Below are positions 1-7,955 of a stretch of 26,384 nt of DNA, one piece after another. The notes under the pieces were generated by a model. That model saw only the letters and a list, made by a program, of their open reading frames with translations, made no database searches and was not told the origin of the DNA. The stretch is taken from the NCBI GenBank assembly GCA_964498125.1, contig CAZCGE010000017.1, positions 1 to 26,384 on the forward strand, written 5' to 3'. The stretch comes from CAMDBL01 sp964498125 (GTDB taxonomy: Bacteria > Pseudomonadota > Alphaproteobacteria > Rhizobiales > Hyphomicrobiaceae). The position numbers were made by a program, and so were the translations under genes. Numbering within the stretch: the stretch's first letter is position 1; the number at the start of each line of letters is the position of its first letter.

Positions 1-307
1 TCGGTACGCGTGGCAGCAGGGGGTAACGCATCCAGCCACAAGCGCGGCGACCCGGATAACGACGGTGTAATCCCGTCCTGCAATATCCGGGCGACAGATA
101 AACCGGCCCGCGGGGCGGCCACACGCCGTCAAAAAAAAACACTTCCAGCGGCGCGTCGCCGCCCCGCTCCCCATTTGCTGGCGACCTGCCTGCCGCAGAC
201 GCATCGACATGTAGCTACACCGGTCGGTGCCCCCGCGCGCCGTCATGGCCACGGCGAGTGTCATGTCGGCCTCGCCGGCTATTCGCCGAAGCGGTGTGCG
301 TTCGGTC
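1..307. other. Intergenic stretch downstream of the amidohydrolase
   Basis: I see no convincing gene here. The open frame across 10-405 on the + strand is Arg/Pro/Ala-rich, lacks any recognisable domain and runs into the antisense of the amidohydrolase. The only structured element is a hairpin followed by an A9/T9 run at 131-162, listed separately. What lies to the left of the window cannot be judged. Confidence 0.5.
131..162 (-). terminator. Possible intrinsic terminator after the amidohydrolase gene
   Basis: Read on the minus strand, a perfect 6-bp GC stem (GCGGCG, loop ACG, CGCCGC; 148-162) is followed after 8 nt by nine T residues (131-139). It would end the minus-strand transcript about 145 nt past the amidohydrolase stop. 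The gap between stem and T-run is longer than usual, so the call is tentative. Confidence 0.35.
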
Positions 308-1330
308 TCAGGCCTTGGCGCCCTTCTTCGTCGGCTTCAGCAGGTTTTCCGCCGCCCGATGCAGGATCGTCTCCTTGTCCATCGCCGAGATCGGCTGGCG
401 CTTGACGATCGCCGGGCAGTCGAACGCGCCCATGTCGAAGGGATAATCGCTGCCCATCAGCACGTGATCGGGCGTGTACGTGTTGATCAGGAACTGCAGC
501 GACGAGTCGAAGTGCGCGAGAGTGTCGAAATAGAAGCGGCGGATCGAGGCCTCCGGCGACACTTTCAGGTGCTTCCTGCTTTCCTCGCGCACGCCCCAGC
601 CGTGGCGGAAGCGGCCGAGCTGGTAGGGCAGGTAGCCGCCGGCGTGCGACAGGCAGATCTTCAGGTTCGGGTGCCGCTCCATGACGCCGCCGAACACCAG
701 CGAGGCCGCGCCGATCGTCGTCTCCAGCGGATTGCCGATGAAGTTGCGGAAATAGTAGTCCTTGAAGCGGTCAGTCGGCACCACGAACTGCGGGTGCATG
801 AGAATGAAGGCGCCCAGCTCCTCGGCGGTCGCCCACAAGGGTTCCAGCGCGGGATCGTCGAGGTTCTTCTGGCGGACGTTGGAGGCGATCTGCATGCCCT
901 GCAGGCCAAGCTTGGTCATGGCGTATTTCAGCTCATCGGCCGCCTTCTCCGGCGTCTGCATCGGTACCGCGGCGATGCCCATAAAGCGCGTCGGGTGCTG
1001 CTTGATGCAGGCCGCCAACTGCTCGTTGATCATGCGCGAGGTGTCGGCGACCAGCGCCCCGTCCATGTCGTAGAGGAAGGTCTGCGGCGTCTGCGACAGC
1101 ACCTGCATCGAGACGTCGTTGTCGTCCATGTCCTTGAGGCGAATGGCCATGTCCCAGGCGCCATTCGGATGCGGCCACTGCTGGATGTGGCCGATGTGCA
1201 AGCGGCTCTCGACCTTGCCGACCTCGGTCAGGCTGCAATTCAGCTGCGGCGCGATGCGGCGAATGCCCTCCATCATCGGTTCGTCGAAGATGTGCGCGTG
1301 GACGTCGATGGCGCGGATTTTTTCGGTCAT
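308..1330 (-). CDS. Amidohydrolase family 2 (ACMSD-like metal-dependent hydrolase/decarboxylase)
   Basis: A 340-residue TIM-barrel amidohydrolase of the ACMSD/amidohydrolase_2 type. Metal-ligand candidates are visible in the expected order and spacing: the N-terminal HxH in DVHAHIF (His11, His13), His179 in ILMHPQF, His229 in CLSHAGG and Asp295 in MGSDYPF. These positions nearly match those of bacterial aminocarboxymuconate-semialdehyde decarboxylases. No signal peptide is present, so it is probably cytoplasmic. The ATG at 1330 was chosen because AAGGGG lies 9 nt upstream and the protein then begins directly at the barrel; an upstream in-frame ATG at 1375 lacks this support. It lies 80 bp after the caspase-like gene on the same strand and may be co-transcribed. 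Family members act as decarboxylases or hydrolases on aromatic breakdown products; nothing nearby indicates a substrate. Confidence 0.9.
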   Translation of the reverse strand: MTEKIRAIDVHAHIFDEPMMEGIRRIAPQLNCSLTEVGKVESRLHIGHIQQWPHPNGAWDMAIRLKDMDDNDVSMQVLSQTPQTFLYDMDGALVADTSRMINEQLAACIKQHPTRFMGIAAVPMQTPEKAADELKYAMTKLGLQGMQIASNVRQKNLDDPALEPLWATAEELGAFILMHPQFVVPTDRFKDYYFRNFIGNPLETTIGAASLVFGGVMERHPNLKICLSHAGGYLPYQLGRFRHGWGVREESRKHLKVSPEASIRRFYFDTLAHFDSSLQFLINTYTPDHVLMGSDYPFDMGAFDCPAIVKRQPISAMDKETILHRAAENLLKPTKKGAKA

Positions 1331-1410
1331 GGCGCGTGGCCCCTTATTTTGCGTTTCCGGCGCGCAATGAAGCATGCCGGGGGGCCACCCGCAATCGGCT
1401 TTGCTGGCGC

Positions 1411-3171
1411 TCAGCGCGCGACCGAGTAGATGCCCTGATAGCCAACCGTGATGCGGTTGAGCTCGGCTTCGCGGCGCAGCGCCTCGAGCACCGGCCGCGC
1501 GGCGAATTTACCGTCATGGCTGCGAACAGCAGGCGCCAGCTGGTTGAGCGGGCTGTCGGCGGCCACCGCCACCACATGATCGGCGCCAAACGGCGCCTGC
1601 ACCAGCAGGTCGTCCTGGTAGGTTCTGGTCTGGCCAGCAACCGTCAGCACATTGCGTCCGGCCTGGCCCTGCGCGGACAGATCCCGGCCAACTTTGCCGT
1701 CGCCGCCCTTGTCCAGCTCCTGGATCTGTCCGCTGCCGGTCAGATTGAACAGCACGAAGTAGCGTTGCGTGATGCCAGAGATCTGGAACTTGAGCTGCGT
1801 GCCGGCGGTGTGCGTGCGGTCGGAGGCGAGGCTCGGCGCTGCCAGATTTTCCTCGCCGGGCAGCCGCAGGCTGAGCGCCAGGCCGCGATCCGCGGACATG
1901 GCCGCAATGGCATCGAGGGCGATCTTGCGGTCGATCACGTACTGCAGCGCATCGGCCTTGACGCCCTCGGCGATGCGGTTGCCGAAATCGTTGAACACGT
2001 CGCCGGTCGCCGCGTGCCAGACCAGGTCGCGCTCGCCGTCCCGCCCGGCGGGCTCGGCATCGGTGAGACGGGCAAAGGAGCGGGTCTGGGCCGCGGCATC
2101 GAGCCCGAGCGCCGCCAGCCGGATCGTGGTGGATTTCGCCGCCGCCGCGATCTGGCGCGGCCGCTTGGCGCCCGCGGCCTGCGGCAATACCAGTACCGGC
2201 GCCGAGGGCGCTACACCCATGCGCGCATCCGGCGTCGGCCAGCGCACCTGCGGATGCTGGCTCGCATCCGAGATCGTGCGGATGCAATGCAGCACGTACT
2301 GCGTCAGCTCCGCGCCGGTGATGATGCCGTCCTGGTTCAAATCGGCGGCGCCGGCCAGCCCGCGCGCCACCGCATAGCTCAGCGCGCCGTGCTTGCGGCC
2401 CTCGATCGTCAGCTCCGGTACGATCTCGTCGTCCTGGCTGGCGGTCAGGACGATCAGATTCGGCAGTTCCTCTGGTGGTGGCGCCGCTGTCGCGGTCGTG
2501 GCTGGTGTCAACGCCCGGCTGGCGAAATCGTAGCGCCCCTCCGAGCGATAGGTGAGGCCGGCCGCCGCGCGCGGATCGACGGCCCGCGTCGGCGTGCCCG
2601 AATGACAGGCGTCGATGACGTAAATGACGGTCACTTGTTTTTGGCGCGCCGCCTCGAACAAGGTGGCCATCTCGTCGTCGATGATGCGCTCCGCCGAGAC
2701 CTGGTCCTGCGCGGCGTCGAAACCGGCGAGGATCAGCGTCTCGTCGAGGCCGTCGGCTTCGTTGCCCTTGATGCGCTCGGGCTCCTGGCCGCCGTGGCCC
2801 GCATAGGTCAGCAAGATGATGTCGCCGGGTTTCGCCGCCGCCAGCGTCGCCTGCCACGCCGAGAAAAAGTTGCGCCGCGTCACGTCGCGGTCGCGCAGGG
2901 CGCGCACGCTGCTAGCATGCGGACGGATGGCGGCCTCGATGCCGTTGCTGTCGTTGAGGCAGCCGCCGAGCCGCTTGATGGCATGATAGGCCATGCTGCC
3001 GTTGGCCAGCCGGCGGCCGATGCGGCCATTGTAGTCGTTGATGCCGACAATCATGGCATGCAGGCGCGTCCGCGGGCCGGCGGCATGCACCAGGCTCGGC
3101 CGGCTACTGACGATGAGCGGCAGCGTGGCGCCAATCGACAGGGTCCGGATCAAATCGCGGCGCGACAGCAT
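1411..3171 (-). CDS. Tat-exported caspase-like (C14) protease with EF-hand-like loop
   Basis: A 586-residue secreted protein with a caspase/metacaspase p20-like fold. The N-terminus MLSRRDLIRTLSIG has a twin-arginine motif followed by a hydrophobic stretch and an Ala-X-Ala-like site near VHAAG, so folded export by Tat is likely. The catalytic pair is visible: His126 in LLTYAGHGGQ and Cys189 in VIDACHSGT. TASQDDEIVPE resembles the acidic substrate-pocket segment of type I metacaspases. DLNQDGIITGAEL at about 277-289 fits the 12-residue EF-hand calcium loop (D-x-N-x-D-G-x-I-x-x-x-E). The C-terminal 250 residues, ending with PFGADHVVAVA, resemble the DUF4384-type domain often joined to bacterial caspases (inference). 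The start was set at the ATG giving the Tat signal; 46 upstream residues are low-complexity read-through. It follows the other caspase gene by 25 bp, so the two are probably co-transcribed. Substrate unknown. Confidence 0.85.
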   Translation of the reverse strand: MLSRRDLIRTLSIGATLPLIVSSRPSLVHAAGPRTRLHAMIVGINDYNGRIGRRLANGSMAYHAIKRLGGCLNDSNGIEAAIRPHASSVRALRDRDVTRRNFFSAWQATLAAAKPGDIILLTYAGHGGQEPERIKGNEADGLDETLILAGFDAAQDQVSAERIIDDEMATLFEAARQKQVTVIYVIDACHSGTPTRAVDPRAAAGLTYRSEGRYDFASRALTPATTATAAPPPEELPNLIVLTASQDDEIVPELTIEGRKHGALSYAVARGLAGAADLNQDGIITGAELTQYVLHCIRTISDASQHPQVRWPTPDARMGVAPSAPVLVLPQAAGAKRPRQIAAAAKSTTIRLAALGLDAAAQTRSFARLTDAEPAGRDGERDLVWHAATGDVFNDFGNRIAEGVKADALQYVIDRKIALDAIAAMSADRGLALSLRLPGEENLAAPSLASDRTHTAGTQLKFQISGITQRYFVLFNLTGSGQIQELDKGGDGKVGRDLSAQGQAGRNVLTVAGQTRTYQDDLLVQAPFGADHVVAVAADSPLNQLAPAVRSHDGKFAARPVLEALRREAELNRITVGYQGIYSVAR

Positions 3172-3196
3172 GGTGCGGGCAACTCCGGGAGACGCA

Positions 3197-4234
3197 TCAC
3201 ATCCCCATACCCACGCCCACACCCAGCCCCGGCGGGCGATAGGTGTTGGCGCCGTTGCCGCCGGTGCGGGCGCCTTCCTCGACGCGCGGCTTGGCAACGC
3301 GACCCGCATTCACCGAACCGGTCTCGGCCTGGCCCGTGTCCGGACGAATCGAGGGGCCGGCGATGGGGCCGCTGCCGGTCATCGGCGGCAGGAAGTAGAA
3401 GCGGGCGTTCAGCGCGGCTTCCTCCCAGGGGACCTGCTTGCCGCTGGTCTCCTTCATCACCTCGGTGCGCACGTTGAGCATCAGGTCGCGGATTTCCAGG
3501 CCGGACTTGTCGATGTGGCGCAGGATGGCGCTGGTGAACGGACTGTTCTTACCGGCGCCATCGACGGCGACATTGTCGGCGGCCGTGGCATAGGCGCGGA
3601 ACATGCCGAGCGACTTCTGCGTCGGCACCACCGTCATCGACGCCAGCCCGCGCGACAGCGGCACCGCGCGCGTCGCGCCGCCCTTGGCATCGAGCGCCAC
3701 CACCTTCAGTCCGAGATCGGCGCGCCCCGGCGTGTTGCGGCAGGCGTCGAGGAAGGCGATGCCGACGCGCGCCTCGCTGAGCGGCGCCAGCAACGTCGCC
3801 ATGCTGACCAGGTGCCCGGCCATGGCATCGGCGTTCGCGGCGCCCGTCACCGAGATCTGGCTCGGCGTATCCACCGGCAGGAAAAAGCTTTCCGAATTGA
3901 TGGCGATGCCGTGCCCGGCATAGAACACCAACGCCACGTCGGCGTCTTTCGTCTTGGAACGGAATTCATTGAGCTTGGCCAGCATCGCCGCGCGGTCGGA
4001 ATTGAGCGCCAGGATGACGTCGAATTTGTAGGCGCCCTTCATCGCCTTGAGCTTGTCGGCCATGGCGCGGGCGTCGTTGACCGGATTGCCGAGGGCTGCG
4101 ACGTTGCGATATTCGGAATTGCCGATGATCAGCGCCACGCGCCGCTCGGCGCGAACGTCGGTGCTCGCCAGCACGCAGACCGCGCATGCCGTCAACAGGG
4201 CGCCAGCCGCACGCAGAGCCATCACTCGCGACAT
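3197..4234 (-). CDS. Secreted caspase-family protein (peptidase C14 p20 domain)
   Basis: A 345-residue protein with an N-terminal Sec-type signal (MSRVMALRAAGALLTACAV, cleavage likely after DVRA near residue 29) and a single caspase p20 domain. It opens with RRVALIIGNSEY, typical of proteobacterial caspase-family proteins, and has His108 in VFYAGHGIA and Cys165 in AFLDACRNTPG as the catalytic dyad. About 60 residues after the domain are Pro/Gly-rich and end in GLGVGVGMGM, possibly a flexible tail. The start at 4234 was preferred over 4240 because AGGGAG then lies 6 nt upstream. It differs clearly from the neighbouring caspase-like protein (no Tat signal, no EF-hand, no long C-terminal domain), so this is not a simple recent tandem duplication. 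LTAC in the signal could be read as a lipobox, but the hydrophobic core continues past that cysteine. Confidence 0.85.
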   Translation of the reverse strand: MSRVMALRAAGALLTACAVCVLASTDVRAERRVALIIGNSEYRNVAALGNPVNDARAMADKLKAMKGAYKFDVILALNSDRAAMLAKLNEFRSKTKDADVALVFYAGHGIAINSESFFLPVDTPSQISVTGAANADAMAGHLVSMATLLAPLSEARVGIAFLDACRNTPGRADLGLKVVALDAKGGATRAVPLSRGLASMTVVPTQKSLGMFRAYATAADNVAVDGAGKNSPFTSAILRHIDKSGLEIRDLMLNVRTEVMKETSGKQVPWEEAALNARFYFLPPMTGSGPIAGPSIRPDTGQAETGSVNAGRVAKPRVEEGARTGGNGANTYRPPGLGVGVGMGM

Positions 4235-4384
4235 CGCCATCTCCCTTTGTCGATCAAGGCAGAATTGAACGCGGTCAGTTTTGCATTTCGCGCGGGCCGG
4301 CGCAACGATAGACGGCGTTAAAAATCGTGAGATTGCCGTATCGGCCAACAACCGGCACAGGCATCGCGGCGGCAATACGTCCGC

Positions 4385-5605
4385 TCAGTCGAACTTGTAC
4401 TTGAGGCCGACCCGGCCGCCGTAGGTCAGTTCGTCCGAGCTGCCCGAGACATAAGCGGCGACGCCCCCTTCCCAGTTCTTGCTGAGCTGGGCATTGATGC
4501 CGACCTCGGCATTGCCGTAAAGGTCGGCGTCGGAGAACCTAATCGTCTTGCCGGTGATTGTTGTCTCCAGGCCGCCGGCGGTCACTATCTGGGCTGGGAT
4601 CTTCAGTGTACTCTTTTCGTCGAATTCGTTCTTGATGCCGACCTTGACGAACGGCTGGTAGACGGTGCCGCCGCTCTTGACGATGGTATACAGCGTCAGC
4701 GTCGCGGTGCCGAAGAACACCTCGTGCTCGGTCTCGCCGACGCGGAAATCGCCGGACGTCGCCACCGTGGCGCGGGCGATGTGGCTATCACCCAGATGAT
4801 GACCGTAGCCGAGGCTGCCGCGCACATCGAGGAACCAGTTGGGCGACAGCGACAGCACGTGCCCCGCCGTCAAGGATGCCAGCACGCCCTTGGTGTCGTA
4901 GCTGCCGCGGTTGCCGATGTCGCGCAGCGTGTAGTCGGTCTGGCCGATGTCACCCGTGGCCATCGCCATCACGTAGCTCTGGCCCAACGTGTACAGGCCA
5001 TAGGCGCCGAACATGCCCGAGTCGTTGGCGCCCTTGGCCTGCTGGAAGGCGTAGTTAACGTCGATGTTGGCATAGCCGGCGTAGAAGCCGGCGCGCATCG
5101 AGCTGTTCTGCTGCTTGGACAGGGCGAACTCGGCGTTGGCCAGGCCGGACACTTCGGTGGTGTCGTAGCCCGGGCCCTTGAACGTCGGGTTGATGCGCAG
5201 CGTCTCGCCGTTGTGGCTGGTGGCGGCATAACGACCGGAGGCGAAGATGCTCGGCCCGAAGCCCGGAAGCACGCTGCCCAGGATCTGCGTCTGCAGCCCA
5301 TCGACGGCCTGCTGGATGACACCGATCTGGGCACCGTTGTGCAGCGGTGTAATGGAGGAGCAGTTTTGGACTGCGCTCGTTTCGATGTTGTTATCGTTGG
5401 AAGTATCGATGTAGGTCGTCAGCCCACAGCCCGCGAGTGCCTGGACGCTGCCAAAGCTGCTCGGCGGCGGTGAGGTTCCCTGCGCCTGAACCGGCACCCC
5501 GAACCCCGCAGCTACAGCCGTCACGATGGCGAGCCCCGCCAACGCCCGTGCCGCCACATGACCGCTACTCCGCACAACACCACCGAATGCTTTGACGCCG
5601 AACAA
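4385..5605 (-). CDS. Autotransporter-type outer-membrane beta-barrel protein
   Basis: A 406-residue exported protein. A hydrophobic signal (ALAGLAIVTAVAAGFG) with probable cleavage near VQA-QG is followed by a short ~100-residue N-terminal region containing two cysteines (60 and 83). The remaining ~270 residues show alternating polar/aromatic strands typical of an autotransporter barrel domain and end in LKYKFD; an aromatic near the C-terminus fits outer-membrane insertion, although the last residue is Asp rather than Phe. The short passenger suggests a membrane-embedded structural or adhesion protein rather than a large secreted effector. The frame opens with a TTG at 5605 without a clear ribosome-binding site; a GTG at 5575 would leave a tighter signal peptide and is equally possible. 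Two ATGs at 5612 and 5615 are out of frame. It lies 150 bp upstream of the first caspase gene on the same strand. Confidence 0.75.
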   Translation of the reverse strand: MFGVKAFGGVVRSSGHVAARALAGLAIVTAVAAGFGVPVQAQGTSPPPSSFGSVQALAGCGLTTYIDTSNDNNIETSAVQNCSSITPLHNGAQIGVIQQAVDGLQTQILGSVLPGFGPSIFASGRYAATSHNGETLRINPTFKGPGYDTTEVSGLANAEFALSKQQNSSMRAGFYAGYANIDVNYAFQQAKGANDSGMFGAYGLYTLGQSYVMAMATGDIGQTDYTLRDIGNRGSYDTKGVLASLTAGHVLSLSPNWFLDVRGSLGYGHHLGDSHIARATVATSGDFRVGETEHEVFFGTATLTLYTIVKSGGTVYQPFVKVGIKNEFDEKSTLKIPAQIVTAGGLETTITGKTIRFSDADLYGNAEVGINAQLSKNWEGGVAAYVSGSSDELTYGGRVGLKYKFD

Positions 5606-5766
5606 TATTCATCATAGGAGACCAGACCGTTTGTCGCACGGCAATATGAGTCCGACGCCGCGCCACGGATTGCCGCCATTCCGTTGCATTCCGAACACAT
5701 TCCTGCCACGGGCGTGCGCGGCCGACATGGCGGTGTCCCTTCCATTGACGCCTTCCCGGCCGGAGC

Positions 5767-5785
5767 CGCCCGGCGGCGCCGGGCG
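5767..5785. repeat. Perfect 8-bp GC hairpin
   Basis: CGCCCGGC (5767-5774), loop GGC, GCCGGGCG (5778-5785): a perfect stem. There is no T-run on either side, so it is not a classical intrinsic terminator. It lies 10 bp from the next inverted repeat. Confidence 0.6.
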
Positions 5786-5795
5786 CGCGGAGCAG

Positions 5796-5858
5796 CCGGG
5801 ATCTTCCCCGGTTGCCGTTGAATCGCCGGTACGAACCTGCACCGGGTGAAGATCCCGG
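5796..5858. repeat. Inverted repeat with 28-bp loop
   Basis: The left arm (5796-5812) starts CCGGGATCTTC and the right arm (5841-5858) ends GAAGATCCCGG. Eleven bp pair perfectly and the pairing continues with CCGGT/ACCGG after a single-base bulge. It lies in a non-coding spacer, and its size suits a dispersed palindromic repeat or a regulatory hairpin. Confidence 0.65.
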
Positions 5859-6042
5859 ATAGCCGCGCAATGGCACGGCTTCCGGGAACGCAATGGAGGG
5901 AGGGCCGGGAAGACGGCGCGGGAGGTCGGCTGCATCGCCGCGTGGCATTGGTTCTGGCCAGCGCGGCCGGCGGCCGGTAAGGTTGCGCAACGGTCGCGCT
6001 GAGCGGCCCAGATCAGTCCTCGAGACTTGGAGCCGGGCCGCA

Positions 6043-6579
6043 ATGGACATGACGGGAGAGCAGAAGATCGCCGCGCCGCGCCAGGTGGTCTGGGAGGCGC
6101 TTAACGATCCCGAGGTGCTGAAGGCCTGCATCCCCGGCTGCCAGAGCCTCGAAAAGCTGTCCGACAGCGAAATGAAGGCTTCCGTGACGCTGGTGGTCGG
6201 TCCAGTCAAGGCGACGTTCGCCGGCAGTGTCACCTTGTCCGAGATGGACCCGCCCAATTCCTACCTGATCAGCGGCAATGGCTCGGGCGGCGTCGCCGGT
6301 TTCGCCAAGGGGCACGCCAAGGTCAGTCTCGTCGACGACGGCGAGGGCACGATCCTGAGCTACACCGCCAAGGCCGATGTCGGCGGCAAGCTGGCCCAGC
6401 TCGGCGGACGGCTGATCGACGCCACCTCGAAAAAGCTCGCCGGCGAGTTTTTCAACAAATTCGGCGAGATCGTCGGACCGCAACCCGAGGCCGATGCCGC
6501 CGCCAGCGCCGACGCCAAGGCCAAGGGCGGCTGGTGGAAACGCTGGCTCGGCAAGAAACAGGATGCGGCCTCGGCCTGA
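6043..6579 (+). CDS. CoxG-like SRPBCC domain protein
   Basis: A 178-residue protein of the carbon monoxide dehydrogenase subunit G (CoxG) family, with an SRPBCC/START-like fold. The diagnostic N-terminal pattern is present (APRQVVWEALNDPEVLKACI, then PGC), followed by the central GSGGVAGFAKGHAKV and the helical end GGKLAQLGGRLID. The C-terminus is Ala-rich and ends with a Trp/Lys segment (GGWWKRWLGKK) that could contact the membrane, as described for CoxG proteins that anchor molybdenum hydroxylases. No cox structural genes are present, so a role in CO oxidation is not supported; many genomes carry such solitary paralogues. The ATG at 6043 (MDMTGEQKI) was chosen because it begins at the fold and has GGAG 10 nt upstream; 50 upstream residues in frame are Arg-rich read-through. 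Confidence 0.85.
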   Translation: MDMTGEQKIAAPRQVVWEALNDPEVLKACIPGCQSLEKLSDSEMKASVTLVVGPVKATFAGSVTLSEMDPPNSYLISGNGSGGVAGFAKGHAKVSLVDDGEGTILSYTAKADVGGKLAQLGGRLIDATSKKLAGEFFNKFGEIVGPQPEADAAASADAKAKGGWWKRWLGKKQDAASA

Positions 6580-6622
6580 GTGGCGCGTGGCATGGCCAGC
6601 ACGGCAAGCGGCGCGGTGCTCG

Positions 6623-7360
6623 ATGAATGGCGACACAGGAAAGTCCGGCAACGTGCATAGGCTGGCGTTCGATACATGCCTGAATGCGTGCTCGGTGGCG
6701 CTGTGGAATGGCACGGGCGGCGCGCTCTACGCTCGCTATGAACCCATGCGCCGTGGCCATGCCGAGCGGTTGTGCCCGATGATCGAGGACGTGCTGGCCG
6801 AAGCGGCCTGCACGCTGGCAACAATTGACAGCATCGCCGTGACGGTCGGGCCAGGCACCTTCACGGGCACCCGTGTCGGTATCGCCGCCGCACGCGGATT
6901 TGCCCTGGCCACAGGCGCAAAAGTGCTCGGCAGCACCAGCCTGGCGTTGCTGGCGGCGACCGCGCGCGCGGCCCTGCCAGCCGACAGACATGGGCGACCG
7001 AATGGGCGACCGATTGCGGCGTGCATCGATGGCGGCAAGGGCCTGGTGATGCTGGAGATCGTCCGCATCGGCACTGTACCCGGGCTCGCCGCCGTCCAGC
7101 TTCTCGCTGGCCCCGCGGCAGCGATGACGATTGCGGCCTTGGCGCCGGATGCCGTGCTGATTGGATCGGCGGCGCGGATCGTCGCCGATGCTGGCAAGGC
7201 GGCAGGGCTCATGCTCGAAGCCGTATTGCCCGACATCGAGCCCGACGCCCGGCACTTTGCCGATATGGCCCTCGTGCCGCTGGCAGCACCTGCTCCCTTG
7301 TATCTGCGCCCGCCCGATGCCAAACCGCAACAGAACGTAGCACTTGCGAGAACCCTATGA
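6623..7360 (+). CDS. tsaB: tRNA threonylcarbamoyladenosine biosynthesis protein TsaB
   Basis: A 245-residue member of the ASKHA-fold TsaB family, partner of TsaD/TsaE in forming t6A at position 37 of ANN-decoding tRNAs. It starts with the family's RLAFDTCLNACSVAL strand-loop (compare LAIDTS in homologues), and the signature GPGTFTGTR lies at residues 76-84 (consensus GPGSFTGLR). The Thr variant in that motif is common in alphaproteobacteria. The ATG at 6623 is the last good start before the conserved strand. Its stop overlaps the rimI start by the ATGA arrangement (7357-7360), so the two are translationally coupled, as in many alphaproteobacteria where tsaB-rimI-fur is conserved. Confidence 0.93.
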   Translation: MNGDTGKSGNVHRLAFDTCLNACSVALWNGTGGALYARYEPMRRGHAERLCPMIEDVLAEAACTLATIDSIAVTVGPGTFTGTRVGIAAARGFALATGAKVLGSTSLALLAATARAALPADRHGRPNGRPIAACIDGGKGLVMLEIVRIGTVPGLAAVQLLAGPAAAMTIAALAPDAVLIGSAARIVADAGKAAGLMLEAVLPDIEPDARHFADMALVPLAAPAPLYLRPPDAKPQQNVALARTL

Positions 7361-7839
7361 AGCGCCTGCCGCCGCTGTATAGAAAACTTGTCAGCTTGCT
7401 CTGGGCGGGGCCCGAGCGCGCCGCCGACATCGCCGGCATGCATGCCCGCCTGTTCGATGCGCCATGGAACGAATCCAGCGTCGCCAAACTGCTCGAGCAT
7501 CCCGCCTCGACCGCGTTTGTGGCCGAGATCGGCCTGCCGAAGATCGCTGTCGGCTTCATCATGGGGCAGGTGATGGCCGACGAGGCCGAGATCCTGTCGC
7601 TGGGCGTGGCGCCGGAACTGCAGAGGCGCGGTCTTGGGCGCACGCTTGTCGATGGCCTGCTGCGCGCCGCCAGAAAGGCAGAGAGCAAGCGGCTGTTCCT
7701 GGAGGTCGCCGCCGACAACGCCGCCGCGTTGGCGCTTTACCGCGAGCTGAAGTTCGTCGAGACCAGCCGGCGAAATGGGTACTACCCCCGCATCAATGGC
7801 CAAGCCGTCGATGCCCTCGTGCTGCAGTGCGCAATTTGA
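7357..7839 (+). CDS. rimI: Ribosomal-protein-alanine N-acetyltransferase RimI
   Basis: A 160-residue GNAT acetyltransferase. The acetyl-CoA pyrophosphate-binding loop QRRGLG (residues 89-94) follows the strand AEILSLGVAPEL, and LEVAADNAAALALYRELKF matches RimI motif B with the conserved Asn and Tyr. The family member in E. coli acetylates the N-terminus of ribosomal protein S18. It overlaps the tsaB stop by four bases. Substrates other than S18 are possible for alphaproteobacterial RimI and cannot be told from sequence. Confidence 0.92.
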   Translation: MKRLPPLYRKLVSLLWAGPERAADIAGMHARLFDAPWNESSVAKLLEHPASTAFVAEIGLPKIAVGFIMGQVMADEAEILSLGVAPELQRRGLGRTLVDGLLRAARKAESKRLFLEVAADNAAALALYRELKFVETSRRNGYYPRINGQAVDALVLQCAI

Positions 7840-7955
7840 GTGGACGCTGCAACAATTTAGGCGCGTTGACCTGCAGGTGAAACTTCATCACTCGTGTATG
7901 CTTCCTCCGCCGTCTGGTCTAAATTGTCATCAGCCCAAGCAACCCTGTCCAATCA

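Larger units (their letters stand above)
5606..6042. other. Divergent intergenic region with two strong hairpins
   Basis: This 437-bp spacer lies between the minus-strand barrel gene and the + strand CoxG-like gene. No credible gene was found; the open frames crossing it lack domains and read into neighbours in the wrong frame. Promoters for both directions should lie here, but I could not pick a clear -35/-10 pair. It contains two separate inverted repeats, at 5767-5785 and 5796-5858. Confidence 0.5.

Noticed and set aside
10..405. Candidate gene at the left edge
   Set aside because: Arg/Pro/Ala-rich, no similarity recognised, overlaps the terminator-like A-run and the amidohydrolase end.
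1336..3477. Long + strand open frame (713 codons) opposite the Tat-exported caspase-like gene
   Set aside because: Arg/Gly/Ala-rich with no domain; the opposite strand has a clear caspase with signal peptide and catalytic residues. Long antisense frames are expected in DNA of this G+C content.
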